Source: an uncultured Paracoccaceae bacterium (lineage in GTDB: Bacteria > Pseudomonadota > Alphaproteobacteria > Rhodobacterales > Rhodobacteraceae). From it: a stretch of DNA of 64,000 nt. How positions within the stretch are numbered: the stretch's first letter is position 1; every line of letters starts with the position of its first letter. The stretch covers positions 248,001 to 312,000 of the forward strand of contig CANNFQ010000004.1 in the NCBI GenBank assembly GCA_947503925.1, in the 5' to 3' direction. The notes below the pieces were generated by a model. The model ran no database searches. It worked only from the letters and a program-made list of their open reading frames with translations, and was not told the origin of the DNA. The translations under genes and the position numbers were made by a program. Shown one piece after another: positions 51,256 to 60,614 of the stretch.

Positions 51256-52139
51256 CGCCCCCGCCCGGCAAACCAAACGGACGACACCCCCGCTGCGATG
51301 ATGATGCTGAGGCCAAGGAGGCTAAGCTGGTCTGGCCATTGGGCAAATACGACCCAGCCAATGATCATCGCGGCTAGCAATTGGCTATAGATCAGTGGTG
51401 CGATGACCCCCGCCGGGGTCGTCCGATTGACCAACACCAGTAAAAAATTGCCAGCAGCCGACCCTAGGGCCGAAATCGCGATCAACCCAACAACCGGCCC
51501 AGTGGATTCTGGCACGGTCACGGTGGCAAAGGGTGCCAGCATCACCGCACCAATGACAAGCTGCGACAACAACAAAAACCTGGGACGAAACCCACCCGCC
51601 AGCCACCGCGTCGCGACAAGATAGGCGCCGTGAAAACAGCCAGCCAGAATGGCAAAACCCATGCCAACGGTCATCCCAAAACCCGGGCGGACCACCAGCA
51701 AAACGCCCCCAAAACTGACCAGCAGAAGTAGAGTGCGCAACGGGGTAATCCGTTCGCGCAGCAGCATGGCGGACAGGAAATAAGAGACGACTGGCCCCAC
51801 AAAGAACCCGCCGAAAACGTTTGCCATCGGCTCTGTCTTCAGGGCGGTCAGAATACAGATGATACCCCCGACGATCAGCGCTGCCCGCAGATACAATCGC
51901 CAGTCAAGGAATTGGTGCAATTCCCGCAATGACAATCCGCAAAACGGGGCCAGCACCACGGCAGCAAGCGCAAAACGCGTCCAGGCAACAAACACCTGCG
52001 GAAAACCTGCTCCGGTCAACACGGTTGCCGCCGCATCGCCGCCAACGATCATGAACATCGCAGCGACGACCATAACAACAGTTTGAATAGAAAATCCGCC
52101 CGCCAAAACGCCCCCGTTGCCAGTGCGTATGCTGGCCAC
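51252..52139 (-). CDS. EamA/DMT-family transporter
   Basis: Two EamA repeats with about ten helices in total; the first helix begins near QTVVMVVAAMFM. The frame opens at 52214, but that ATG lies in the loop of the tRNA terminator, and the extra 25 residues would be encoded by the hairpin, so it is rejected. GTG 52139 (295 residues) is a reasonable start; TTG 52106 with a GGGGGC ribosome-like site is an alternative. Members export or import metabolites such as amino acids or cofactors. Substrate unknown. Confidence 0.82.
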   Translation of the reverse strand: MASIRTGNGGVLAGGFSIQTVVMVVAAMFMIVGGDAAATVLTGAGFPQVFVAWTRFALAAVVLAPFCGLSLRELHQFLDWRLYLRAALIVGGIICILTALKTEPMANVFGGFFVGPVVSYFLSAMLLRERITPLRTLLLLVSFGGVLLVVRPGFGMTVGMGFAILAGCFHGAYLVATRWLAGGFRPRFLLLSQLVIGAVMLAPFATVTVPESTGPVVGLIAISALGSAAGNFLLVLVNRTTPAGVIAPLIYSQLLAAMIIGWVVFAQWPDQLSLLGLSIIIAAGVSSVWFAGRGR

Positions 52140-52188
52140 ATTGCTATTCAAACCCTCTACGCAATTAAAAAAGAAGAGGGAAGCGCCC

Positions 52189-52235
52189 AAAACAAACAAC
52201 GCCTTGCAGATCACTCTGCAAGGCGTTGTTTGTTT

Positions 52236-52236
<1 letters not shown>
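52189..52236 (-). terminator. Intrinsic terminator of the initiator tRNA
   Basis: The arms 52189-52210 and 52215-52236 are perfectly complementary over 22 bp with loop TCAC; the outer part is A/T-rich and gives T-runs in the minus-strand transcript. The stem begins at the last base of the tRNA CCA end, so termination is immediate. It also separates the EamA gene from the tRNA. Confidence 0.88.
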
Positions 52237-52312
<76 letters not shown>

Positions 52313-52324
52313 CCAAGTTCGGCT

Positions 52325-52353
52325 GTCTTAGAAGGTTGTGTTGGGGACCGCAA
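52325..52353 (-). promoter_or_regulatory. Likely promoter of the initiator tRNA
   Basis: On the minus strand, -35 TTGCGG (52353-52348), a 17-bp spacer, and -10 TAAGAC (52330-52325). The tRNA 5' end is 13 bp from the -10, leaving a leader of only a few bases. The stretch between is the GC-rich type seen in stable-RNA promoters. Confidence 0.5.
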
Positions 52354-52392
52354 GCCCCGTCGCTGGAAAATTTTTACGAATGGTCAACTTCC

Positions 52393-52836
52393 CTACGTCA
52401 TCCCTGAAATAGCCATCGTTGCGATCTTCATCACATCGGCGCTGGTGGATAGCGTGCTGATATCGTCGATGTCGAACCAACCGGCATCGCTCACGTCATC
52501 ATCGGCCACTGGTTCACCCGCCGCATAGTGGCAAAGGACGACGGCAAGCAGATAGTGAAAGTGCAGGTGTCCCGCATCATCATGTGTGATGATATCCAGA
52601 TTGGTCAGGTATCGCAGTGGCGTCGCCTTCACGGATGTCTCTTCGGCCAATTCGCGGGCGGCAGCGGCAAGCGCCGTTTCGCCTGGTTCGACATGGCCGC
52701 CGGGAAACCCCCACTTGCCTGCATCCGGTTCCTTTTTTCGTCGCACCAACAGAACCTGACCTTCCCGGACCACGACTGCAATGGCGCCCAAGACCGGCCG
52801 GATCGGCAATCTATCATTGGTTCTGACGTTCATCAC
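52393..52836 (-). CDS. Nudix hydrolase (ADP-ribose pyrophosphatase-like)
   Basis: 147 residues (ATG 52836 or the next codon 52833). The Nudix box is complete: GGHVEPGETALAAAARELAEE with R, E, E, E all present. N-terminal PVLGAIAVVVREGQVLLVRR and KWGFPGG are typical of the broad ADP-ribose/8-oxo-dGTP group. It is a single-gene unit upstream of the tRNA on the same strand, and divergent from the thioredoxin gene. Confidence 0.9.
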   Translation of the reverse strand: MMNVRTNDRLPIRPVLGAIAVVVREGQVLLVRRKKEPDAGKWGFPGGHVEPGETALAAAARELAEETSVKATPLRYLTNLDIITHDDAGHLHFHYLLAVVLCHYAAGEPVADDDVSDAGWFDIDDISTLSTSADVMKIATMAISGMT

Positions 52837-52940
52837 CGCAAGCTAGGGATGGTTAGAATGCAGGTAAAGCGGGAAAACCCCTTGGCGTTCGGCACGCTTG
52901 GCCACATATAGGGGCAAGTTGCCGAAATTTGGAGAAGACA

Positions 52941-53855
52941 ATGCTGGAACTTGGCGAAACGCAGGGCGCGCCTGCTGGTGATTTGGTCATTGATGGGACT
53001 GATGCCAGCTTTGCGCAGGATGTGATTGAGGCATCGCAAACCGTTCCGGTGATCGTTGATTTTTGGGCGCAGTGGTGCGGCCCTTGCAAAACGCTTGGAC
53101 CGGCGCTGGAGGCTGCGGTGCAAAAGGCCGGTGGCCGGGTCAAGATGGTCAAGATCGACGTTGATGCCAATCAGGCCTATGCCGGGCAGTTGCAGGTGCA
53201 ATCGATCCCCACCGTTTATGCCTTCTATAAGGGCCAACCGGTCGATGGTTTTCAGGGGGCGCTGCCCCCGTCCGAGGTTGCGGCCTTCGTGAACAAAGTG
53301 GCTGATCTGGGTGGTGACGCCGAGCCCGAAGGGCTGGGTGCTGCCATCGAAGCTGCGAATCAGATGCTGGATGATGGGGCTGCCACGGATGCCGCCGAAA
53401 CCTTTGCCGCGATCCTGCAGGAAGAACCTGCCAACGCCGCCGCCTATGCAGGGTTGGTCCGGGCCTATCTTGCGCTGGATGATGTTGACCAGGCAGAGGC
53501 GATCCTGAATGGCGCACCGGCCGAGATTTCGACGGATCCTTTGCTGGAGGCGGTGCATGCGCAAATCACGCTGGCGCGTGAGGCTGCAAATGCGGGTCCC
53601 GTTGCCGAATTGCAGGCAACGGTCGAGGCGGAGCCCGACAATCATCAGGCGCGGCTCGATCTGGCCATCGCCCTGCATGCAAACGGCAATGTCGAAGAAG
53701 CAGTGAACGTATTGCTGGAACTTTTTCGCCGGGATCGTGAATGGAATGACGGGGCAGCCAAGGCCCAGCTCTTTAAGATTTTCGATGCGCATGAGGCGAA
53801 AGATCCAATTATCCTGAACGGGCGTCGGAAACTTTCATCCTTGATATTTGCCTGA
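52941..53855 (+). CDS. cnoX: Thioredoxin-TPR co-chaperone (CnoX/YbbN-like)
   Basis: 304 residues from ATG 52941 with a GGAGAAG ribosome site. Thioredoxin domain (about 18-115) with WCGPC (45-49; C46, C49), so unlike E. coli YbbN, which has SxxC, this one can be redox-active. The C-terminal part (about 130-300) is four TPR-like helix pairs (ANQMLDDGAATDAAETFAAI; AIALHANGNVEEAVNVLLEL). CnoX holds oxidised clients and passes them to chaperones. Followed after 27 bp by the LON-domain gene. Confidence 0.9.
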   Translation: MLELGETQGAPAGDLVIDGTDASFAQDVIEASQTVPVIVDFWAQWCGPCKTLGPALEAAVQKAGGRVKMVKIDVDANQAYAGQLQVQSIPTVYAFYKGQPVDGFQGALPPSEVAAFVNKVADLGGDAEPEGLGAAIEAANQMLDDGAATDAAETFAAILQEEPANAAAYAGLVRAYLALDDVDQAEAILNGAPAEISTDPLLEAVHAQITLAREAANAGPVAELQATVEAEPDNHQARLDLAIALHANGNVEEAVNVLLELFRRDREWNDGAAKAQLFKIFDAHEAKDPIILNGRRKLSSLIFA

Positions 53856-53882
53856 TCGGACCTGCGGGCTAAGTCAAATGTC

Positions 53883-54524
53883 ATGATATCACCCACCGAC
53901 ATGCCAGACACCATTCCGGTGTTCCCCCTGCCCGGGGCGCTGCTATTGCCGCGTTCCCGCCTGCCACTGCATCTGTTTGAGCCGCGCTATCTGGCGATGT
54001 TGGATGATGTGCTGAAAACGTCGAGCCGGTTGATCGGCATGGTGCAGCCCTATGACGCGCCAGGCGCGTCGGGCAAACTGCACACGATCGGTTGTGCGGG
54101 CAAGTTGACAGCCTTTTCCGAAACCGAAGACGGGCGATACATGATCACGCTGTCTGGGGCTTCGCGGTTTCGGATCGTGGAAGAGATTGAAGGGTTCACA
54201 CCCTACCGACGCTGCACTGTCAATTGGAATGGGTTTGAGCGTGATCTGGGCGGCCCTGAAAAAGATTCGAACTTTGATCGGCCAGAATTCATGGCGGGCC
54301 TCAACCGGTTCTTCGAAGACCAGGGATTGTCGACGGACTGGGACAGCCTTGGCGAAGCGGATGATGAATTGCTGATCAATTCCCTGTCCATGCTGTGCCC
54401 GTTTGAACCCGAAGACAAACAAGCCCTGCTTGAAGCGCCGTCATTGACGACACGGCGCGAAACACTGACAACCCTGATCGAATTCGCGTTGCGCGGCGGT
54501 TCTGGCGAGGAGATCATGCAATGA
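53883..54524 (+). CDS. Stand-alone LON substrate-binding domain protein
   Basis: 213 residues. [19 protein letters not shown] followed by [11 protein letters not shown] is the conserved opening of the Lon N-terminal domain (PUA-like), and [17 protein letters not shown] continues it. No ATPase or protease domain follows. Such proteins may bring substrates to proteolysis or have lost that role. ATG 53883 is kept; ATG 53901 is possible. Between the CnoX-like gene and a Trm112-like gene, the latter by ATGA overlap. Confidence 0.88.
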   Translation: MISPTDMPDTIPVFPLPGALLLPRSRLPLHLFEPRYLAMLDDVLKTSSRLIGMVQPYDAPGASGKLHTIGCAGKLTAFSETEDGRYMITLSGASRFRIVEEIEGFTPYRRCTVNWNGFERDLGGPEKDSNFDRPEFMAGLNRFFEDQGLSTDWDSLGEADDELLINSLSMLCPFEPEDKQALLEAPSLTTRRETLTTLIEFALRGGSGEEIMQ

Positions 54525-54700
54525 GCGAGACACCGTTTGATCCCAAAATGCTGGAGGCAATGGTCTGCCCGATGACGCAGGCCACGCTGACCTATGATGC
54601 GGAAAAACAGGAATTGGTGTCGAAACCGGCCAATGTTGCCTTCCCTATCCGTAACGGTATCCCCGTCATGCTGATGGATGAGGCGCGGCAACTGGATTAA
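54521..54700 (+). CDS. Trm112-like small protein (UPF0434 group)
   Basis: 59 residues, short enough to be missed by many gene finders. The pattern [26 protein letters not shown] and [15 protein letters not shown] matches bacterial YcaR/Trm112. Only one cysteine of the two zinc-binding pairs is left, so it is probably not a zinc protein. Trm112 proteins activate methyltransferases in eukaryotes and archaea; bacterial roles are unclear. ATGA overlap with the LON gene indicates coupling. Its stop overlaps the convergent gene. Confidence 0.87.
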   Translation: MSETPFDPKMLEAMVCPMTQATLTYDAEKQELVSKPANVAFPIRNGIPVMLMDEARQLD

Positions 54701-55242
54701 CCGGTCGCCCAACCTGTAGCGTTCCGTAATCTGACACCACTCACATGAAGTGAGCTTGCCCAAGCGGCCTTCAGGTCAGTCAGCTTTTCGAGGGTCTTTA
54801 ATTCCACACCTGCCCGTTCAAGATGCTTTGGCAAGCTCGTCAGTTTTACCTTGTCCTTGGGTCGCACCGCCTGTTTTGAAACATGCATTCCGGCGTCCTT
54901 CAGATCAAGGAAGGACTGCGGGGGCAGCGCGTATCTGGTCAGACATGCGTTATTCAGACGCTTGCTCCAATTGTCCTCAATAAACGCAACCATCCGGTTT
55001 TGCGGGTTATCCCAATAGAGTGCAACGTCAGATTCATGGGTATTTGGCGTCCGCCACATTAGAATGCGGGGACAGTCTCGTGGGAACAGGTACAGGGCGC
55101 TATATGCGGCCTCAATCGCCCAGACCAAAGGCCCGTTCAACCAATCATGGCCCGGTTTTCGTGGCGCAGGCACGGCAACCGGACGCGGTTCGAACAGCGC
55201 GATCGCGTCGTCTTCGCTGAAATGAAAAAGCTGCTTGCCCAT
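54697..55242 (-). CDS. Hypothetical protein, 181 residues
   Basis: No family recognised. A proline-rich segment ([12 protein letters not shown]) lies near residue 20, and the middle holds tryptophan- and aromatic-rich sequence ([38 protein letters not shown]). The C-terminal third is basic and helical. There is no signal peptide. It overlaps the convergent Trm112-like gene by 4 bp. Composition and codon use look like a real protein; function unknown. Confidence 0.6.
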   Translation of the reverse strand: MGKQLFHFSEDDAIALFEPRPVAVPAPRKPGHDWLNGPLVWAIEAAYSALYLFPRDCPRILMWRTPNTHESDVALYWDNPQNRMVAFIEDNWSKRLNNACLTRYALPPQSFLDLKDAGMHVSKQAVRPKDKVKLTSLPKHLERAGVELKTLEKLTDLKAAWASSLHVSGVRLRNATGWATG

Positions 55243-55296
55243 TTGCCTAGCATAGCGAGAAGGCCAAACAGAACGCCAGAGCAGCGACCGCCCTGC

Positions 55297-56982
55297 CTAT
55301 CCGAGCAACCGCCTTGCGATGACTTGTGCCTGAATTTCAGCCGCCCCTTCAAAGATGTTCAGGATGCGCGCGTCGCACAGGATACGGCTGATCTTGTATT
55401 CCAGCGCAAACCCGTTGCCACCATGGATTTGCAGCGCATTATCGGCACAGGCCCAGGCAACACGCGCGCCCAACAGCTTGGCCATGCCAGCCTCTAGATC
55501 GCAGCGACGGTCATTGTCTTTTTCATGGGCGCTGAAATAGGTCAGCTGGCGTGCGATCATGATTTCGACCGCCATCATGGCCAGCTTGCCGGACACGCGG
55601 GGGAAATTGATCAGCGCCTTGCCGAACTGTTTGCGGTCCTGGGCATAGCGCATGCCTTCATCCAGCGCTGATTGTGCCACCCCAATCGCGCGAGCGGCGG
55701 TCTGGATACGCGCGGATTCGAAGGTCTGCATCAACTGCTTGAAGCCGTTGCCTTCAGCTTCGCCCAGCAGGTTTTCGCCTTTCACTTTGAAATCATCAAA
55801 GTTCAGCGTGTATTCCTTCATCCCGCGATAGCCGAGCACCTCGATCTCGCCACCCGAAATGCCCGGGTCCTGCCATGGCTCTTCATCTGTGCCGGGCGTC
55901 TTTTCGGCGAGGAACATCGACAGGCCCTTATAGTCGTCAGTGTCGGGGATTGTCCGCGCCAGAACTGTCATCACATGGGTGCGGGCGGCATGGGTAATCC
56001 ATGTCTTGTTACCAGTAATGATCCAGTCATCGCCATCCTTGCGCGCCTTTGTGCGCAGCGACCCCAGATCCGACCCGGTATTGGGTTCGGTAAAGACGGC
56101 AGTTGGCAAAATCTCGGCACTGGCCAGTCCGGGTAACCATTTTTCCTTTTGTGCGTCGGTGCCGCCGCACAGGATCAGTTCGGCGGCAATTTCAGACCGC
56201 GTGCCAAGCGACCCGACACCGATATAGCCGCGCGAGAGTTCCTCTGACACGACGCACATGGATGCCTTTGACAAGCCGAAACCACCGTATTCTTCGGGGA
56301 TGGTCAGGCCAAAGACGCCCATTTCGGCCATCTCATCGATGACATCCATAGGGATCAGTTCATCCTTCAGGTGCCAGTCATGGGCGAACGGTTCCACCTT
56401 ATCAACGCTGAAGCGGCGGAATTGTTCGCGGATCATCTCCAGTTCTTCATCCAGACCGGATGCGCCGACGGTGATGTTGGCCGCCTGTTCTTCCATCAGG
56501 GCACAGAGCCTTGTGCGTGCGGCTTGCGTATTGCCAGACTGGGTCAGGCTCATGACCGCAGGGGCCATCAGGGCGCGCATATCGTCCTGGCTCAGCCCCA
56601 TATCCTGCAGGCGCACAACCTCGCCCTGATTCATTTGGATGCCGCCATAGATCTGCCAAAGGTATTCGCCAAAGGCGATCTGATGGATCAGCTGTTCGAC
56701 CTCGCCAAATCGGTCTGTTGCATCCAGCTTGGTGGCCCAAGCCTGCATTTGTTCAAGGGCCTGGGCGTAGGTCGCCAGCCATGCCAACCCGTGGGCGGCT
56801 GTCTGGTTTTCTTCGATCAGACGGGCGGAGACACGATCACCATCCACAACCAACGCCCGCACGGCATCTTTTGCGCGTGCGGTCACTTCCTGTACCGCGG
56901 GCAAGGCGGCGGCGGTCAGGCCCAGAAGATCGGCCAGCACAGGGGTTGTTTGCATGGTCATATCCTGTCCGTCATGTGGCAT
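55297..56982 (-). CDS. mcd: Methylsuccinyl-CoA dehydrogenase-like acyl-CoA dehydrogenase
   Basis: About 561 residues from ATG 56982; ATG 56955 (552) is equally well placed behind AGGA. An N-terminal extension of about 160 residues (HGLAWLATYAQALEQM, EYLWQIYGGIQMNQGEVVRL) precedes a normal acyl-CoA dehydrogenase core with TEPNTGSDLGSL, TGNKTWITHA, and DNALQIHGGNGFALEYKISR. The extension and length suit (2S)-methylsuccinyl-CoA dehydrogenase of the ethylmalonyl-CoA pathway for acetyl-CoA assimilation. A generic acyl-CoA dehydrogenase is the alternative. No other pathway gene is adjacent. Confidence 0.75.
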   Translation of the reverse strand: MPHDGQDMTMQTTPVLADLLGLTAAALPAVQEVTARAKDAVRALVVDGDRVSARLIEENQTAAHGLAWLATYAQALEQMQAWATKLDATDRFGEVEQLIHQIAFGEYLWQIYGGIQMNQGEVVRLQDMGLSQDDMRALMAPAVMSLTQSGNTQAARTRLCALMEEQAANITVGASGLDEELEMIREQFRRFSVDKVEPFAHDWHLKDELIPMDVIDEMAEMGVFGLTIPEEYGGFGLSKASMCVVSEELSRGYIGVGSLGTRSEIAAELILCGGTDAQKEKWLPGLASAEILPTAVFTEPNTGSDLGSLRTKARKDGDDWIITGNKTWITHAARTHVMTVLARTIPDTDDYKGLSMFLAEKTPGTDEEPWQDPGISGGEIEVLGYRGMKEYTLNFDDFKVKGENLLGEAEGNGFKQLMQTFESARIQTAARAIGVAQSALDEGMRYAQDRKQFGKALINFPRVSGKLAMMAVEIMIARQLTYFSAHEKDNDRRCDLEAGMAKLLGARVAWACADNALQIHGGNGFALEYKISRILCDARILNIFEGAAEIQAQVIARRLLG

Positions 56983-57129
56983 CGCGATTCCCTTCATTTT
57001 GCAGGTGCAGAGATAACGTCTTCGCAATTGCAGCGCAATATTAATTCAACGTGCCGTGTCACAGGGAACGAAAATGTCGCATAAGATTGTTGCTGCGCCC
57101 GCAGATCAACCCCGGTAAACGTCATAATA

Positions 57130-57897
57130 ATGGAATTCCTGTTTCAGACAATCAGCCCGATGTTCTTGCTACTGGCCTTTGCGGTGGCGTTTCTGGCGGG
57201 CGCAGTGAAAGGCATCGTCGGCTTTGCCATGCCGATGGTGATGATCTCGGGGCTGTCCACATTTCTGCCCCCGGAGCTTGCGCTAGCGGCCCTGATCATC
57301 CCCACGCTGGTGTCCAATCTGTGGCAAGCCCTGCGCCAAGGGATCGCGGCAGCCGTCCAGACGGTGAAGCTGTTCAAGGTCTATGTCATCTGCTGTCTTG
57401 GCGTATTGGTGCTGAGCGCCCAATTGGTCCGGTTCCTGCCGCAAGGGGCGCTGTTCTTGCTGATCGGCATCCCAGTTGCGGCTTTCGCTATGTTACAATT
57501 GATTGGCTGGCGGGGCCGGTTGCAGGGCCAGTCCATCGGGTGGGAGGCCACGATCGGCAGTTTTGCCGGGTTTATGGGCGGTCTGTCAGGGGTCTGGGGA
57601 CCGCCGACGGTCGCTTATCTGACGGCTATCGGGACTGAAAAGCAGGACCAGATGCGCGCACAGGGCACGATTTATGGACTAGGCGCCCTGGCCCTGGTCG
57701 GCGCACATATTCAATCCGGCGTATTGCGGGCGGAAACCATTCCGTTTTCGGTCGCCATGGTGCTCCCTGCGCTGGCGGGTATGGGGGCAGGCTTATGGGT
57801 GCAGGACCGGATCGATCAGGCCGCCTTTCGCAAGGCGACATTGGCCGTTCTGCTGGTGGCAGGCGTCAACCTCGTGCGGCGGGGGCTGATGGGGTGA
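57130..57897 (+). CDS. TauE/SafE-family membrane transporter
   Basis: 255 residues, eight predicted helices in two halves. FLAGAVKGIVGFAMPMV and FAGFMGGLSGVWGPPTVAYL are the paired G-rich motifs of the family. Members export sulfite, sulfoacetate or other small anions. Substrate is unknown; there is no sulfur gene near. Its 3' end overlaps the convergent DUF3859 gene by 32 bp. Confidence 0.87.
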   Translation: MEFLFQTISPMFLLLAFAVAFLAGAVKGIVGFAMPMVMISGLSTFLPPELALAALIIPTLVSNLWQALRQGIAAAVQTVKLFKVYVICCLGVLVLSAQLVRFLPQGALFLLIGIPVAAFAMLQLIGWRGRLQGQSIGWEATIGSFAGFMGGLSGVWGPPTVAYLTAIGTEKQDQMRAQGTIYGLGALALVGAHIQSGVLRAETIPFSVAMVLPALAGMGAGLWVQDRIDQAAFRKATLAVLLVAGVNLVRRGLMG

Positions 57898-58441
57898 AGG
57901 CTGATAGCAGGTCTTCGTAACCGCAAGCCCCGGCCAGTTCCGGTAGGCGTTGCGGTGGGACGACATCAAAACTGGCCTGATACAGCACCGTATCGCCGCG
58001 CATCGCCGTCATTTGCCAGCGTCCTGTGACCAATTCATATGCGTAGTCAAACTGATAGAAGGTCACCGAAGGTGCATCGCCCTTGATCCGGGTTTGAAAG
58101 CTTTGGGTTTGGATCCTTTCCTTGCCCATCGGGGGATGTGTGACCACCATAACGACGTCCTGCAACCCGGCTGGATCCGTGGCCAGCGCCTTTACTCCGA
58201 AGCCGACGCCAATGGTTGCGGGCACAATGCGGGAATTGGAGACGAATGGCGGGTCCACATCAATGACATGGGTTGTCCCGGCCAAGGTGCCCGGGGCAGG
58301 GGAAGCCCCGACGGGTTCCGGGGGGCAAATGACACCAATCTCGATCCCCGCAATATCCGGGCTGCTGCGCAGTTTGCTTGCCATTTCCGCCAACGCGAAA
58401 ACGGGCAAGATGATGAACAAGATGGTAAGGCGCGTTCTCAT
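57866..58441 (-). CDS. DUF3859-type exported protein
   Basis: 191 residues from ATG 58441; the upstream ATG 58480 would place residues before a good signal peptide. Signal peptide 1-18 (ILPVFALAE). Mature part carries IEIGVICPPEPVGASPAPGT, RIVPATIGVGFGVKA, VVMVVTHPPMG, and VTFYQFDYAYELVTGRWQMT, a pattern of DUF3859, seen in Rhodobacterales. Two cysteines. Function unknown; periplasmic. Tail overlaps the TauE-type gene. Confidence 0.75.
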   Translation of the reverse strand: MRTRLTILFIILPVFALAEMASKLRSSPDIAGIEIGVICPPEPVGASPAPGTLAGTTHVIDVDPPFVSNSRIVPATIGVGFGVKALATDPAGLQDVVMVVTHPPMGKERIQTQSFQTRIKGDAPSVTFYQFDYAYELVTGRWQMTAMRGDTVLYQASFDVVPPQRLPELAGACGYEDLLSAFTPSAPAARG

Positions 58442-58684
58442 GACCTGAAGCCTAACCCAAACCCGATTATTGTGGAACATGAATGCCGGAGAAATACAGT
58501 TGCTAGATCAGGATACGCCGGATCGGCTGTCGATGCGCATTCCGTCGCCCCATCAGCCAGGTCAATGCTGGAGACAGCACCGATTGTTGAAGGCAAGCAT
58601 CAATATAAATAGCAAGATAATGCTGCCTGTCGCGCGGATCGCTGATCCGATGGGGCCCACTAAAATGGAACTGGAGGACTGCCG

Positions 58685-59512
58685 ATGATCACCGACTCAA
58701 CATGCTTTTCCATGGGCCGCTTATGCGCGGCGATGAACCATGCCTTTTCGGATTATGCGGTTCCGATGCAGCTTGATCTGGACGGGTTCACTTTGATGAT
58801 GCGGTCGCGTGGGCTGCGTGCGGACCTTTCGCGGCTTGTGGTCGAGGATGGGAAAATTGCCGCTTTCTGGTTGATCGGCGCGCGTGGCGATCGGGCTTAT
58901 CTGATCTCGACCGGCACGGCGCCGAAGTTTCGCAGGGGCGGTCTGTCCCGGCGGCTGGGGGAAGTAGTGAAAGCTGACCTGCAAACGCAAGGTTTCAAAA
59001 CGCTGCAATCCGAAGTGTTGGTAAACAATCCGGCTGCGCGCGCCTTGTACCACGCCTTGGGCTTCGATGAGGGACGGAGCCTGGATTGCTATGCCGGATT
59101 GAAAGCGGCACTGGCCGAGGCGTCACAGGGCATCACCAATTGCGATATGACAGCGATTTCATCTGAGGTACGTGGGTTTTGGGACAGCGTGCCGAGTTGG
59201 CAAAATGACATCGGTTCGCTGATTGCCGCAGGGCGCGATGTAACATGTTTTGCGATAAAGGACGGGGCAGGATTGGTTGCTTATGCCGCCATTGTTCCTG
59301 CGCAGTCCAGCCTTGCCCAAATTGCGGTGCGCCCTGATATGCGGCGCAAAGGGCTGGGAACACAATTGCTGGCCTATGGGCAAAACGCCCTTGCCATCGA
59401 CAATCTGCGGATCATCAATATAGACCGCGCCGATACCGGCCTTGCCGGATTTGTGGCCAAGGTTGGAGGGGCGCTGATCGTGTCACAAAAGGAACTGCAT
59501 TTGGCTTTGTGA
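58685..59512 (+). CDS. Tandem GNAT acetyltransferase
   Basis: 275 residues from ATG 58685 with a GGAGG ribosome site. Two GNAT domains: the first (about 1-145) with STGTAPKFRRGGLSRRLGE, the second (about 150-275) with IAVRPDMRRKGLGTQLLAYG. Both keep a basic R/K-R-x-G-x-G/S acetyl-CoA loop. In such double proteins one domain is often structural. Substrate unknown. The 203-bp gap before it contains nothing I recognise. Confidence 0.83.
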   Translation: MITDSTCFSMGRLCAAMNHAFSDYAVPMQLDLDGFTLMMRSRGLRADLSRLVVEDGKIAAFWLIGARGDRAYLISTGTAPKFRRGGLSRRLGEVVKADLQTQGFKTLQSEVLVNNPAARALYHALGFDEGRSLDCYAGLKAALAEASQGITNCDMTAISSEVRGFWDSVPSWQNDIGSLIAAGRDVTCFAIKDGAGLVAYAAIVPAQSSLAQIAVRPDMRRKGLGTQLLAYGQNALAIDNLRIINIDRADTGLAGFVAKVGGALIVSQKELHLAL

Positions 59513-59532
59513 GGCATTGTCCACGTGCCGGA

Positions 59533-59823
59533 TCACGGCATGCCTTCGACGATGGCGATGTTTGCCTTGCAGGCTGCCTGACGATGGTTGCGCGCATTTT
59601 GATACTCTGGCGAATGATAGCAGGCCAGCGCGATGTCCTTTGACGCGAATTCGATCACGACATGGCGTTGAAAAGTTTCGCCTTCCAGCGTTTCCGCATC
59701 GCCGCCCCGCGCAAGAAAGCGGGCCTTGTATTTGGCGAAAGCCGCAGGCGCGTGGTTCTGATAACCCGCATATTTTTCCGGATCGGTCACTGTCACAAAG
59801 GCAATCCAGTATCCCTTAGCCAT
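59533..59823 (-). CDS. DUF1330-family protein
   Basis: 96 residues from ATG 59823, which lies in the last codons of the GntR gene (8-bp overlap). A dimeric alpha/beta barrel pattern of DUF1330 is seen: GYWIAFVTVTDPEKYAGYQN at the start, GETFQRHVVIEFASKDIAL, and YHSPEYQNARNHRQAACKAN. These proteins bind small aromatic or acidic ligands. Being coupled to the repressor of the neighbouring catabolic operon, it may belong to the same pathway. Confidence 0.87.
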   Translation of the reverse strand: MAKGYWIAFVTVTDPEKYAGYQNHAPAAFAKYKARFLARGGDAETLEGETFQRHVVIEFASKDIALACYHSPEYQNARNHRQAACKANIAIVEGMP

Positions 59824-60502
59824 GATCCAACCCCGCTTCCGCCTCTTGTAGGAACCGGTTTGCGATCTGTGCTGCGTCCGCGATGTGGTTTTCGACCGCC
59901 AATTGGGCGCGCTGCGCATCGCGGCTGAGGATGGCGTCGTGTATCGCGACCATATGGCTCATGCCGGGGCGTTCGCGGGTCGGATCGGTGATGGTCAGGG
60001 TCCGCAACCGGCTGATCCGTCCGTTCAGGCGTTGCACGATATCCCAGGCGATGTTGTGCCCCGCCTCTTGAAAGATCAGTTCGTAGAAATGTGTTGTCGC
60101 TTGCAGGAAATCGACCCATTGCGTGTCGTGGATTTTTTCCTGAAGCGTGGTTAGCGCCGCCGAGAGTTTCGGCCCTAAGTCCCTCCCCTGCTTTTGCGCG
60201 CAGGCAGCGGCGGCAGCCCCTTCGAGCTGTCGACGGATATCATATATCTGTCTGGCCTGATCCCGGTTCAGTGTCGCGACTATCGGGCCGCGATTGGGAA
60301 TGATCTCCACCAGCCCTTCGGCCTCCAGATAACGGATCGTTTCGCGCACGACCGTGCGGCTGACGCCAAGCTGTTCACATAAGGGGCGTTCGACCAGACG
60401 TTCGCCGGGCGCGAAACGCCCATCAAATATCGCCTCGCGCATGCGGGCCTGAACGATATCGCGCAGCGTCTGCGGCGATTTTTCGATTTTCTCAAGGATC
60501 AT
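59816..60502 (-). CDS. GntR-family (FadR/FCD) repressor
   Basis: 228 residues from ATG 60502 (GGAG ribosome site); the open frame upstream is not conserved-looking. N-terminal winged helix (about 12-75): MREAIFDGRFAPGERLVERP, LCEQLGVSRTVVRETIRYLE, AEGLVEIIPNRGPIV. C-terminal FCD domain (about 85-215) with metal-type residues in THFYELIFQEAGH and HDAILSRD. It is divergent from a catabolic operon, with an operator-like palindrome between, so it probably represses both until an organic acid binds. Confidence 0.9.
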   Translation of the reverse strand: MILEKIEKSPQTLRDIVQARMREAIFDGRFAPGERLVERPLCEQLGVSRTVVRETIRYLEAEGLVEIIPNRGPIVATLNRDQARQIYDIRRQLEGAAAAACAQKQGRDLGPKLSAALTTLQEKIHDTQWVDFLQATTHFYELIFQEAGHNIAWDIVQRLNGRISRLRTLTITDPTRERPGMSHMVAIHDAILSRDAQRAQLAVENHIADAAQIANRFLQEAEAGLDHG

Positions 60503-60551
60503 TCTGACTGCTCCGTCGCGCCCTGCTGGTTCTTTGTCATGCAATGCATAA

Positions 60552-60579
60552 TTGACATATGGTAATACGGTATACCATA
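60552..60579 (+). promoter_or_regulatory. Promoter with overlapping GntR-type operator
   Basis: A perfect -35 TTGACA (60552-60557) is followed by the inverted repeat TATGGTA-N8-TACCATA (60558-60579), which contains an inner palindrome GGTATACC (60569-60576). The palindrome covers the spacer and the weak -10 (CCATAA or CATAAG near 60575-60581). TGGT...ACCA arms are usual for FadR-subfamily repressors. A bound dimer would block the plus-strand operon starting at 60615. Confidence 0.65.
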
Positions 60580-60614
60580 AGATCATTAAACTGATAAGCC
60601 AAGGGGAACGCCGC

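Noticed and set aside
52140..52214. N-terminal extension of the EamA transporter to an ATG at 52214
   Set aside because: The codons lie in the loop and arm of the tRNA terminator hairpin and add a non-transporter-like segment; an internal start is more sensible.
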